DNA of 18,823 nt from JALYUA01 sp038329555. Lineage in GTDB: Bacteria > Acidobacteriota > Thermoanaerobaculia > UBA5066 > Gp7-AA6. Positions 12,252-18,823 of this stretch are shown here, piece by piece (position 1 is the stretch's first letter; every line of letters begins with the position of its first letter). Both the position numbers and the translations under genes were made by a program. Location: positions 1 to 18,823 of the forward strand of contig JBBQNC010000039.1 of NCBI GenBank assembly GCA_038329555.1. The letters are read 5' to 3'. The notes beneath the pieces were generated by a model that saw only the letters and a list, made by a program, of their open reading frames with translations, did not search any database and had not been told where the DNA came from.

Positions 12252-13634
12252 TCATTCGAGGGGGCCGAGGAGCGCGGCCGGCGTCATGGCTTCGTCGAGC
12301 TCGCGCTCGGTCACGACCTTCTTCTCGAGAAGGACCTGGCGCACGCGGACCCCTCGAGAGACCGCTTCCTTGAAGATCTCGGCCGCCTTCGCGTACCCGA
12401 TCTTCGGCGTCAACGCCGTGACGACCGACGGGGACTCCTCGAGATAGTGCCGGCACTTCTCCGGGTGCGCCGTGATCCCGTCGACGCAGCGCGTCCGCAC
12501 GACGGGGAGGAAGTTCAGGAGAAGCTGGGGCCCCCGCGTCAGGTTGTGGGCGATCAGCGGCATCATTACGTTCAACTCGAGCTGCCCCCCGGCGACCGCC
12601 AGCAGGTTCGCCGCGTCCATGCCCTGGATCTGGAAGCAGAGTTGATTCAGACACTCGAGGAGAGACGGATTCACCTTGCCGGGCATGATCGACGAGCCCG
12701 GTTGGACGGCGGGCAGGCGGATCTCGTCCAATCCCGTCGCGGGGCCCGACGCGAGGAGGCGCAGGTCGTTGGCGATCCGGCCGAGCTCCACCGCCAGCCC
12801 CCGCAGCGCGGCGGAGTAGTCCCCGGCCGCCGCCCGGCTCTGCATGGCTTCGCGTGGGTCCGCCGCGGGCACGTAGGGCTCCCCGGACGACTCCGCCAGC
12901 CGCGCGATCGCCTTCTCGCGGAACCCGGGAGGAGTGTTGAGCCCCGTCCCGGTCGCCGTGCCGCCGAGCGCGAGCTCCCGGAGGCCGTCGAGCGCCCCGT
13001 CGAGCGCCCGCCGGCGTTGGGCCGCGGCCGCAGCGTAGGCGCGGAACTCCTGCCCGAGCGTCACGGGGACCGCGTCCATCAGGTGCGTCCGTCCGGACTT
13101 CACGATCCCGGCGAACTCGACGCCCTTCCGTGCGAGCGACTCCCCGAGACGCGAGACCTCCTCCGCGAGCGGGCGGCCCACCGCGACGGCCGCCATGTGA
13201 AGCGCCGTGGGGAAGGTGTCGTTGGTCGACTGGCCGAGGTTCACGTCGTCGTTCGCGTTGACGGCGGAGCGGGCGCCGCGGTTTCCGACGAGGACCTCAG
13301 CCGCGCGGCCCGCGATGACCTCGTTGACGTTCATGTGGAACGACGTGCCGGCCCCCGCCTGGTAGACGTCCACGACGAACTGGTCGGCGTGCCGGCCGGC
13401 CAGGATCTCGTCGCACGCCGTGACGATTGCGCGGGCTTTCTCCGCGGGCAGCCGCCCCATCTCGGCGTTGGTCTCCGCGCAGGCCTTCTTGATCCGCGCG
13501 TAGGCCCGGACCATCTCGGGATGCGCGCGCTCACCGGAGATCGGATAGTTCTCGATCGCCCGGGACGTCTGAGCCCCCCAGTAGGCGTCGTCCGGGATCT
13601 CGCGGATCCCGAGGCTGTCCTTCTCCTGTCTCAG
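12252..13634 (-). CDS. aspA: Aspartate ammonia-lyase / class II fumarase family, CTG start
   Basis: A 460-aa homotetrameric lyase that interconverts fumarate with aspartate plus ammonia, or with malate. The catalytic loop GSSIMPGKVNP is at residues 313-323; GAGTSFHMNVNEVIA, SGRTHLMDAVPVTLGQEF and GQLELNVMMPLIAHN are present. The first ATG (13514) would cut off 40 residues. The upstream frame encodes the family N-terminus RQEKDSLGIREIPDDAYWGA, then QTSRAIENYPISG, and has no ATG, GTG or TTG before an in-frame TAA at 13682-13680. CTG at 13634 is preceded by GGGAGGAG with suitable spacing and corresponds to the usual initiator Met of M-R-x-E-x-D-S-L-G. Motifs are mixed but lean to aspartase, so the symbol is tentative. 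Confidence 0.82.
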   Translation of the reverse strand: MRQEKDSLGIREIPDDAYWGAQTSRAIENYPISGERAHPEMVRAYARIKKACAETNAEMGRLPAEKARAIVTACDEILAGRHADQFVVDVYQAGAGTSFHMNVNEVIAGRAAEVLVGNRGARSAVNANDDVNLGQSTNDTFPTALHMAAVAVGRPLAEEVSRLGESLARKGVEFAGIVKSGRTHLMDAVPVTLGQEFRAYAAAAAQRRRALDGALDGLRELALGGTATGTGLNTPPGFREKAIARLAESSGEPYVPAADPREAMQSRAAAGDYSAALRGLAVELGRIANDLRLLASGPATGLDEIRLPAVQPGSSIMPGKVNPSLLECLNQLCFQIQGMDAANLLAVAGGQLELNVMMPLIAHNLTRGPQLLLNFLPVVRTRCVDGITAHPEKCRHYLEESPSVVTALTPKIGYAKAAEIFKEAVSRGVRVRQVLLEKKVVTERELDEAMTPAALLGPLE

Positions 13635-13676
13635 TATCTCCTCCCGCGGCGCGCGCAGGCGCTCGGCGCGCAGGAA

Positions 13677-13682
13677 ACATTA
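13677..13682 (-). promoter_or_regulatory. Weak candidate -10 for the aspartase/fumarase gene
   Basis: On the minus strand, TGC-TAATGT forms an extended -10-like element about 42 nt before the CTG start. A TTGGAC at 13701-13696 is too close (13-bp spacer) to be a standard -35. It lies in the short divergent intergenic region 13635-13749. Confidence 0.2.
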
Positions 13683-13726
13683 GCAGAAGCGGGAAGTCCA
13701 AACGGCGTCGCCGCCGTCCATTGCCA

Positions 13727-13732
13727 TAGAAT
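13727..13732 (+). promoter_or_regulatory. Candidate -10 for the putative lipoprotein gene
   Basis: TAGAAT matches TATAAT at five of six positions and ends 17 nt before the ATG at 13750, implying a leader of about 10 nt. No Shine-Dalgarno is seen. The -35 is unclear. Confidence 0.35.
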
Positions 13733-13749
13733 CCGCACGTTCCGACGCG

Positions 13750-14583
13750 ATGCCCACCGACCATCTCCGCCTCCGTCGTCCGATCCCCCGTTTCCGCAGA
13801 CGCGCGGCGGGGGCGATTCTCCTCGCCGCCACGCTCGCGTCCTGCCGGCGCGTCGCTCCCGCGGCCGCGGCGAGCGGGGCTCCTGCCGCCGAGGCCCGCC
13901 GGGCGGAGCCGCCGCGCGCCGCCGCCCGGCCCGCGTCGAACGGATACGCGTTCACGCTCGCCGAGGCCGCGGCCGTCGACGAGTTCGTTCGCCACAATCC
14001 GACGCTCCGGCTCGCCGCCGACGGAGACCGGCGGCGGGCCGCGGGCGCCGACGCGGAGCTGCGGGGCCTCTACGGCGTCTACCACCCGTACTTCGTCCGC
14101 GGCGACATGAATGACGACGGCGTGCTCGACTTCGTCCTCGGGTTCGTGCGCCGCGACAACGCGCCGACGGCGCCCTGGTTCTCGATCGTCGTCTTCACCG
14201 GGAAGCCCGGAGCGGGCGCGGCCGCCTTCTCAGGAGGGACGTTTCTCGAGCGTGACGTGACCCTCGCGCGCGGGGACGTCTCCGTCGACCGCGATTCCAT
14301 CGTCATCACCCCCGATCTCGACGAGGAATCCGTCCGGCGGTACAAGTGGGACCCGGCGGGCCGGGCGTTCGTGTTCGTCCCGGACGACGGCGAGGAGGCG
14401 GACCCTCCATCCCTGACCCAAACGTCGCTGTCACTCGCTGCGGGACCGTATTACCGATTGACACCCTGCCGGGCAAAGCTCGCGGCCCGGCTGTGGCCTC
14501 GACCGCTCCGGACGCTCCATGGTCCGGCGATCCCTTTCGAAGCCCTCTCCTCTCCCCCGAGCGCGGGGGAGAGGGCGGGGTGA
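13750..14583 (+). CDS. Putative lipoprotein with calcium-loop-like motif; C-terminus read from repeat
   Basis: A 277-aa open frame. The N-terminus has a basic region, a hydrophobic stretch and a lipobox LASC (Cys32), so the product is probably a secreted lipoprotein. An Ala/Pro/Arg-rich linker follows to about residue 63. The globular part (64-217) contains YHPYFVRGDMNDDGVLDFVLGF, whose D-x-N-x-D-G-x-x-D loop resembles calcium-binding FG-GAP/VCBS or dockerin-like repeats. I do not recognise a family. The last ~55 residues, ending SSPPSAGERAG, are encoded by the dispersed composite repeat (14461-14588) and have a wholly different composition. The true ancestral C-terminus was probably near residue 220. 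The stop at 14581-14583 lies in the repeat. The gene diverges from the aspartase/fumarase. Confidence 0.6.
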   Translation: MPTDHLRLRRPIPRFRRRAAGAILLAATLASCRRVAPAAAASGAPAAEARRAEPPRAAARPASNGYAFTLAEAAAVDEFVRHNPTLRLAADGDRRRAAGADAELRGLYGVYHPYFVRGDMNDDGVLDFVLGFVRRDNAPTAPWFSIVVFTGKPGAGAAAFSGGTFLERDVTLARGDVSVDRDSIVITPDLDEESVRRYKWDPAGRAFVFVPDDGEEADPPSLTQTSLSLAAGPYYRLTPCRAKLAARLWPRPLRTLHGPAIPFEALSSPPSAGERAG

Positions 14584-14588
14584 GGGGG
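14461..14588 (+). repeat. Composite dispersed repeat, copy A (overlaps lipoprotein 3' end)
   Basis: It has a left module (14461-14514) and a right palindromic module (14546-14588). The right module has a perfect 10-bp stem, CTCTCCCCCG (14550-14559) with CGGGGGAGAG (14564-14573), followed by GGCGGGGTGAGGGGG. The left module matches copy B 200 bp downstream at 48 of 54 positions, and the right module matches at 40 of 43 with a 199-bp offset. Confidence 0.85.
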
Positions 14589-14660
14589 ATCCGTCGCCCT
14601 TTTGGGTCGCTTTGCGACCGTCGGGCTCCCGCAGCACTCCGGGATGCCCGCCGCGCATCA

Positions 14661-14787
14661 ACACCCTCTCGGGCAAGGCCCGCGGCTCGGCTGTGGCTTC
14701 GACCGCTCCGGACGATTTTTTCGTTTCGGCGTCCTTCCAAGGCATCTCCTCTCCCCCGCCAGCGGGGGAGAGGGCGGGGTGAGGGGG
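14661..14787 (+). repeat. Composite dispersed repeat, copy B
   Basis: It has the same two modules as copy A: left 14661-14714 and right 14745-14787, the latter with an 11-bp stem (CTCTCCCCCGC at 14749-14759, GCGGGGGAGAG at 14762-14772). The modules flank a variable segment (14715-14744). The stretch between the copies (14589-14660) holds a small hairpin, GGTCGC-TTT-GCGACC (14605-14619), and no credible gene. Copy B ends 35 bp before priA. Confidence 0.85.
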
Positions 14788-14822
14788 CGGCATCGCGTGA
14801 CGGCGCGCTCGGAGTCTGAGCG

Positions 14823-17234
14823 TTGAGCGATCCCGGTCCCGGCCGACGGCCCATCGTCTCCGTCGCGCTGCCGCTGCCTCTGCGGCGGGAGTTCTCCTAC
14901 TTCGTGCCGGAGGGGGTACCCGTCCCCGCAGCCGGCTCCCGCGTCCGGGTTCCCTTCGGCGAGCGCGCGCTCACGGGGGTCGTCGTCTCGGCTGACGGAG
15001 AGGAAGCGCCCGGGATGCGCGAGCTCGTCTCGGTCCTCGACCCGGAGCCCGTCTGCCCGCCGGATCTCCTGGAGCTCGCCCGCCGCACGGCGGCGCGGTT
15101 CTTTGCTTCGACGGGCGAGGTCCTGAAGAGCGCCCTTCCGGCGAAGCTTCCCGCGGCCGGCGCGATCCGATACCGCATCACCGAGAAGGGCGCTCTCGGG
15201 CGTCCCCGGGGAGCGGAGGGCGCCATCCTCGAGGCGCTCGCCGGAGGAGTCCCCGTCGCGGCGAGCGGGCTCCCGCCGGAGGGCCGCGCCGACGCGATCC
15301 GATCCCTCGAGGAGCGCGGGTGGATCCGCCCCGTTTCGCAGCGCCCGGAACGCGGGATCCGGCTGGAGACCGCGTACGCGGCCGTGCCCGAGGGCCCGGC
15401 GGATGCCGCAGGTAAGAAGCCAGGCCCCCGCGGGCGCGAGGCGCTCGCGTGGCTCCGGGCCGTCGCGCGCCCGTCCACCGCCGCGGAGATCCGGATGCAG
15501 ACGGCCGCCGGCCCCGGCGTCCTCCGAACGCTCGCCCGGGGTGGCTTCGTGCGGACGTTCGAGCAGCCCGTCCGGCCGGAGTCCTCTCCCGCCGCGCCGG
15601 ATCTTCCTCCGCGCCTCGCGGTCACCCCCACGGCCGCGCAGAACGCCGCGATCTCGGCGATCTCGTCGGCGATCCGCGAGCGCCGCTACTTCCCGGCGCT
15701 CCTTCAGGGCGTGACGGGCAGCGGCAAGACGGAGGTCTATCTCCGCGCGATTTCGGAAGCCCTCGACGCGGGTCGCGGCGCGATCTGGCTCGTGCCGGAA
15801 ATCGGTCTGACTCCGGTCTTCTCCCGCGAGCTCTCGCGACTCTTCGGCAGCCGGGCGGCGCTCCTGCACTCGGCGCTCTCCGAGCGCGAACGGGCGGACG
15901 CGTGGAACCGGGTCCGCCGCGGCGAGGCGCGCGCGGTCATCGGCCCGCGATCCGCCGTGTTCGCGCCCGTGGCCGATCCCGGCATCATCGTCGTCGACGA
16001 GGAGCACGACGGCTCCTACAAGCAGCGCGAGGCGCCCCGGTACGACGCGAGAGAGGTCGCGGCGCTCCGCGCGAAGTCGGCCGGCGCCGCGCTCGTCTTC
16101 GGCTCGGCGACGCCGTCCGTCGAGGCCTACTTCGCCGCGGACCGCGGCCGGCTGACTCGCCTGAGCCTGCCGGATCGGATCGACGCGAAGCCGCTTCCGG
16201 AGGTGGCCATCGTGGACCTTCGGAAGGAGATCGCCCGTCCCGACGAGAAGGGGATCCCGCTCTTCTCCCGCGCCCTCGTCGAGCGGCTGCGCGAGGTGTT
16301 CGCGAAGGGAGAGCAGGCGATCCTGCTTCAACCCCGCCGCGGATACGCGCCGTTTCTCCTGTGCCGCCTCTGCGGCCACGATTTCCGCTGCACGCGGTGC
16401 AGCGTCTGCCGGACCGTCCACGCCCGCGGGCGCACTCTGATCTGCCATTACTGCGGCGAGCGGGTGCCGCGTCCGGATCGATGCCCCGAGTGCGGCGGCG
16501 CCGTGCTCGAAGCGATCGGCGCCGGGACCGAGCGCGTCGGGGAACGGTTCGCGGAGATCTTTCCGGGGGTCAGCCACGTCGTGCTCGACCGGGACAGCGC
16601 CCGCCGCCGCGGGGGCGCCGGGTCGGTGCTCGAGGAGTTCTCCTCCGGGCGCGCCGCGTGCCTGATCGGGACGCAGATGGTGGCGAAGGGCCACGACTTC
16701 CCCAACGTGACGGCGGTCGGGGTCCTCTCCGCGGACAGCCTCCTGAATTTCCCGGACTTCCGCTCAGCCGAGAAGACGTTCCAGCTCGTGGCGCAGGTCG
16801 CGGGGCGCGCGGGCCGGGGAGACGCGCCGGGAACGGTCCACGTTCAGACCTTCCACCCTCAACACCCGGCCATCCGCCGCGCCTCGCAGCACGACGTTGA
16901 CGGTTTCTGCCGGCAGGAGCTCGAGTTCCGGAAATCGTTCTTCTATCCGCCGTTCTCCGAGCTCGCCTCCATCCTGGTCTCCTCCGAATCCCTGGAGCGC
17001 GCGGAGGAAGCGGCCGCGGAGCTCGGCGCGACCGTGCGCAAGGAGCGCGACCTCCGCATCTCGGGGCCCGCGCCCGCGCCGCTCGAGCGGCTGCAGGGCC
17101 GGTGGAGATTCCAGCTGCTGCTGCGCGCTTCCGACCGCCGCGCGATCCTCGCCGCCCTCGAAGCCTGCATGCCCGAGCGTCCGCCGACCGGAGTGCAGAT
17201 CGCCGCGGACGTGGACCCTCAGGACCTGCTCTGA
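14823..17234 (+). CDS. priA: Primosomal replication-restart helicase PriA
   Basis: An 803-aa superfamily 2 helicase that recognises stalled forks and reloads the replisome. The N-terminal DNA-binding domain starts at once (VSVALPLPLRREFSYFVPEG). Walker A GVTGSGKTEVYLRA is at 296-309 and the DEEH box at 392-395. The zinc-binding cysteine region spans residues 514-557 (CRLC, CTRC, CHYC, CPEC). QMVAKGHDFPNVTAVGVLSAD and QVAGRAGRG are helicase motifs V and VI. TTG at 14823 is forced: an in-frame TGA lies at 14817-14819 and no other start precedes the conserved N-terminus. GGAG at 14811-14814 can serve as the ribosome-binding site. The third cysteine cluster has one extra Cys (CTRCSVC). Confidence 0.95.
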   Translation: MSDPGPGRRPIVSVALPLPLRREFSYFVPEGVPVPAAGSRVRVPFGERALTGVVVSADGEEAPGMRELVSVLDPEPVCPPDLLELARRTAARFFASTGEVLKSALPAKLPAAGAIRYRITEKGALGRPRGAEGAILEALAGGVPVAASGLPPEGRADAIRSLEERGWIRPVSQRPERGIRLETAYAAVPEGPADAAGKKPGPRGREALAWLRAVARPSTAAEIRMQTAAGPGVLRTLARGGFVRTFEQPVRPESSPAAPDLPPRLAVTPTAAQNAAISAISSAIRERRYFPALLQGVTGSGKTEVYLRAISEALDAGRGAIWLVPEIGLTPVFSRELSRLFGSRAALLHSALSERERADAWNRVRRGEARAVIGPRSAVFAPVADPGIIVVDEEHDGSYKQREAPRYDAREVAALRAKSAGAALVFGSATPSVEAYFAADRGRLTRLSLPDRIDAKPLPEVAIVDLRKEIARPDEKGIPLFSRALVERLREVFAKGEQAILLQPRRGYAPFLLCRLCGHDFRCTRCSVCRTVHARGRTLICHYCGERVPRPDRCPECGGAVLEAIGAGTERVGERFAEIFPGVSHVVLDRDSARRRGGAGSVLEEFSSGRAACLIGTQMVAKGHDFPNVTAVGVLSADSLLNFPDFRSAEKTFQLVAQVAGRAGRGDAPGTVHVQTFHPQHPAIRRASQHDVDGFCRQELEFRKSFFYPPFSELASILVSSESLERAEEAAAELGATVRKERDLRISGPAPAPLERLQGRWRFQLLLRASDRRAILAALEACMPERPPTGVQIAADVDPQDLL

Positions 17235-17241
17235 CGGGGGC

Positions 17242-17259
17242 CGGACGGCGGTCCGTCCG
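17242..17259 (+). terminator. Hairpin just downstream of priA
   Basis: CGGACGG (17242-17248) and CCGTCCG (17253-17259) form a perfect 7-bp stem with a CGGT loop, 7 bp after the priA stop. No U-tract follows. It could separate priA transcription from the accA promoter at 17295. Confidence 0.4.
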
Positions 17260-17294
17260 CCCGGAGCGCCGACTCCGCCGCCGCGTCGAGCCGG

Positions 17295-17300
17295 TACAAT
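17295..17300 (+). promoter_or_regulatory. Candidate -10 of a leaderless accA promoter
   Basis: TACAAT (five of six consensus bases) ends exactly 7 nt before the accA ATG at 17308, so transcription should begin at or within a base of the start codon. There is no Shine-Dalgarno in the intervening CGTCGCG. A -35 is not obvious in the GC-rich upstream DNA. Confidence 0.5.
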
Positions 17301-17307
17301 CGTCGCG

Positions 17308-18270
17308 ATGAACTCCGAAGAATCCGCCTTCGAAGAGCCCATCCTGAAGCTGCGCCAGCGGATCGAAGAGCTCTCGGCTCTTCCGGACGACGCGGCCCAC
17401 CGGCGGGAGCTCGAGAAGATGCGGGAAAAGCTCGAGCGGATCACCCGCGAGATCTACGGACGCCTGACCCCCTGGCAGAAGACGGTCGTGGCCCGGAACC
17501 CCTTGCGCCCCTATCCGCTCGACTACGTCGAGGCCCTCACGACCGACTTCGTCGAGCTGCACGGAGACCGCAAGTTCGCCGACGACCCGGCCATCATCGC
17601 CGGCCTGGCGTTCTTCCGCGGCCAGGCCGTCGCCGTGGTCGGTCACCAGAAGGGCCGCGACACCAAGGAGAAGATCCGCCGCAATTTCGGAATGCCGCGC
17701 CCGGAGGGGTTTCGGAAGGCGCTCCGCGTCTTGGAGCTCGCCGAGAAGTTCCACAGGCCGGTGCTGTCGTTCATCGACACGACCGGCGCCTACCCGGGCA
17801 TCGACGCGGAGGAGCGCGGGCAGGCCGAGGCGATCGCCGTGAACCTGAAGGCGATGGCGATGCTCGACGTCCCGATCATCGTCACGATCACCGGCGAGGG
17901 CGGATCCGGCGGGGCGCTCGCGCTCGGAATCGGCGATCGCATCCTCATGCTCGAGCACTCCGTCTACTCGGTGATCTCGCCGGAGGGCTGCGCGGCCATT
18001 CTGTGGAAGGACGCCGCGCGCAAGAAGGAAGCGGCCGAGGCCCTTAAGCTGACGGCCGATGACCTCCGGTCGCTCGACGTCGTCGACGAGATCATCCCGG
18101 AGCCGCCCGGCGGGGCGCACGCCGACCCCGCGGGAGCGACGGCGGCGGTGGGGGAGGCGATCGAAAGGCACCTGAGGCCTCTGCTCGGGAAGACTTCGGA
18201 GGAGCGGCGCGAGGAGCGCTACCGGAAATTCCGGGCCCTCGGCCGGTTCGAGACCGCGGCCGGTTCGTGA
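17308..18270 (+). CDS. accA: Acetyl-CoA carboxylase carboxyltransferase subunit alpha
   Basis: A 320-aa subunit that, with AccD, transfers the carboxyl group from biotin to acetyl-CoA to make malonyl-CoA, the first committed step of fatty-acid synthesis. The N-terminal coiled segment (EEPILKLRQRIEEL) is typical. So are FVELHGDRKFADDPAIIAGLAF, GHQKGRDTKEKIRRNFGMPRPEG, FIDTTGAYPG and TGEGGSGGALALG, which shape the acyl-CoA and oxyanion sites. Length matches the family (about 319). The ATG fits the conserved start and has a TACAAT hexamer 7 nt upstream, suggesting a leaderless mRNA. accD is not in the window. The stop overlaps an in-frame GTG that could be an alternative recJ start. Confidence 0.96.
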   Translation: MNSEESAFEEPILKLRQRIEELSALPDDAAHRRELEKMREKLERITREIYGRLTPWQKTVVARNPLRPYPLDYVEALTTDFVELHGDRKFADDPAIIAGLAFFRGQAVAVVGHQKGRDTKEKIRRNFGMPRPEGFRKALRVLELAEKFHRPVLSFIDTTGAYPGIDAEERGQAEAIAVNLKAMAMLDVPIIVTITGEGGSGGALALGIGDRILMLEHSVYSVISPEGCAAILWKDAARKKEAAEALKLTADDLRSLDVVDEIIPEPPGGAHADPAGATAAVGEAIERHLRPLLGKTSEERREERYRKFRALGRFETAAGS

Positions 18271-18331
18271 CGGACGCCGGGGCGCCCGACGCCCCGAATC
18301 CGGGTGGACGCCGTTTGTCGGTGCTCCCGGG

Positions 18332-18337
18332 CACACT
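18332..18337 (+). promoter_or_regulatory. Weak -10-like hexamer before recJ
   Basis: CACACT ends exactly 7 nt before the ATG at 18345, the same spacing as for lpxB and accA. It matches TATAAT at only three positions, so it is listed mainly because of the shared geometry. Confidence 0.2.
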
Positions 18338-18344
18338 CGGTGTC

Positions 18345-18823
18345 ATGGAAGCGCTCTGGACGACCGCCGGCCCGACACCCGCGGCCGCGCGCCTGGCCGC
18401 GGAGAGCGGCATTCCGAGGCTGATCGCGGAGATCCTGATCTCGCGCGGGATCGGCACCCCGGCCGCCGCGAGCGCATTCCTGCGTCCGGACCCGGGAGCG
18501 CTCCACGATCCGAGCCTCCTGAAGGGCGCCGACGAGGCAGCCGACCGGCTCGTCCGCGCGGCCCGCGCCGGGCGGCGCATCGTGGTCTTCGGGGATTACG
18601 ACGTGGACGGTGTGACTTCTGTCGCGCAGTTGCGCGCCGCCCTTCGGCGCGCCGGGGCGGACGCCGTGGCGTTTCTTCCGCACCGGCTGCGCGACGGATA
18701 CGGCCTCCGGCCGGAGACCGTCCGCCGCGTACTCGAGGAGCTCTCTCCCGCCGTCATCGTGACCGTCGACTGCGGCATCACGGCCGTCGAGGGAGTGGCG
18801 TGCGCGCGCGCCGCGGGCGTGGA
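18345..18823 (+). CDS. recJ: Single-stranded-DNA-specific exonuclease RecJ, N-terminal part (3' end outside window)
   Basis: 159 residues are visible and the frame is still open at the window edge. RecJ degrades single-stranded DNA 5' to 3' in recombination and mismatch or base-excision repair. The DHH-superfamily motif I, VVFGDYDVDGVTS, lies at residues 80-92 and supplies metal-binding aspartates; VTVDCGI (139-145) is motif II. The N-terminal helical part (residues 1-60, ending FLRPDPGALHDPSLL) is the family's usual lead-in. ATG at 18345 fits the typical RecJ N-terminus. An in-frame GTG at 18267 overlaps the accA stop (GTGA) and would add 26 residues of low conservation. The DHH motif and C-terminal domains are beyond the window. 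Confidence 0.93.
   Translation, partial: MEALWTTAGPTPAAARLAAESGIPRLIAEILISRGIGTPAAASAFLRPDPGALHDPSLLKGADEAADRLVRAARAGRRIVVFGDYDVDGVTSVAQLRAALRRAGADAVAFLPHRLRDGYGLRPETVRRVLEELSPAVIVTVDCGITAVEGVACARAAGV

Noticed and set aside
12222..14114. 630-codon plus-strand frame opposite the aspartase/fumarase and into the lipoprotein gene
   Set aside because: Antisense shadow of a confirmed lyase, then an out-of-frame reading of the lipoprotein. Low-complexity composition.
14519..14819. Several 70-157-codon frames on both strands between the lipoprotein and priA
   Set aside because: All are readings of the composite repeat copies, with no start signals or conserved motifs.
14658..16694. 678-codon minus-strand frame opposite priA
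   Set aside because: Same reason: an Arg/Ala/Gly/Asp-rich shadow of a conserved gene, without motifs or its own signals.

Overview
The window is high-GC bacterial chromosome with a core housekeeping gene set and no sign of phage, plasmid, CRISPR or transposase. It carries lipid A genes (lpxB and an msbA-type exporter), so the cell is very probably diderm. It also has a gmk-rpoZ-coaBC block and a small membrane protein that I recognise from memory as DUF6677, a family I associate with Acidobacteriota. Together these suggest an Acidobacteriota (Thermoanaerobaculia-like) genome, possibly from a metagenome. This assignment is inference, not a search result.

Layout. Bases 1-3784 (+) hold the 3' end of rpsA, an IHF/HU gene, a HIT-family gene, the DUF6677 gene, a 65-aa two-helix membrane protein and a glutamine-dependent asparagine synthetase. 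Several are joined by 4-bp stop/start overlaps. Bases 3785-4392 hold two inverted copies of a dispersed palindromic repeat around a minus-strand 58-aa membrane protein gene. Bases 4393-11182 (+) hold lpxB, msbA, yicC, gmk, rpoZ, coaBC and a family 4 uracil-DNA glycosylase gene, mostly overlapping or tightly spaced. Bases 11183-11461 lie between convergent genes and hold a striking 8-bp-phased GATC repeat array plus an intrinsic terminator. Bases 11462-13634 (-) hold a PuuD-type membrane protein and an aspartase/fumarase whose true start appears to be CTG. Bases 13750-14822 hold a putative lipoprotein followed by two tandem copies of a composite repeat. Bases 14823-18823 (+) hold priA, accA and the 5' part of recJ.

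How the genes work together. Most are unlinked housekeeping functions: translation and nucleoid architecture (rpsA, IHF), outer-membrane lipid (lpxB, msbA), RNA processing and nucleotide supply (yicC, gmk, rpoZ), coenzyme A synthesis (coaBC), DNA repair and replication restart (udg, priA, recJ) and fatty-acid synthesis (accA). Expression signals are unusual. Four genes use TTG starts (three of them because no better start exists, one by choice), one uses CTG, and lpxB and accA have -10-like hexamers exactly 7 nt before the start codon, as expected for leaderless mRNAs.

I found no convincing multi-gene novel system. The best leads are the GATC octamer array, the CoaBC with non-canonical residues in three signature motifs, the CTG-started aspartase/fumarase, a 26-codon leader ORF coupled to the IHF gene, and the repeat-derived C-terminus of the lipoprotein.
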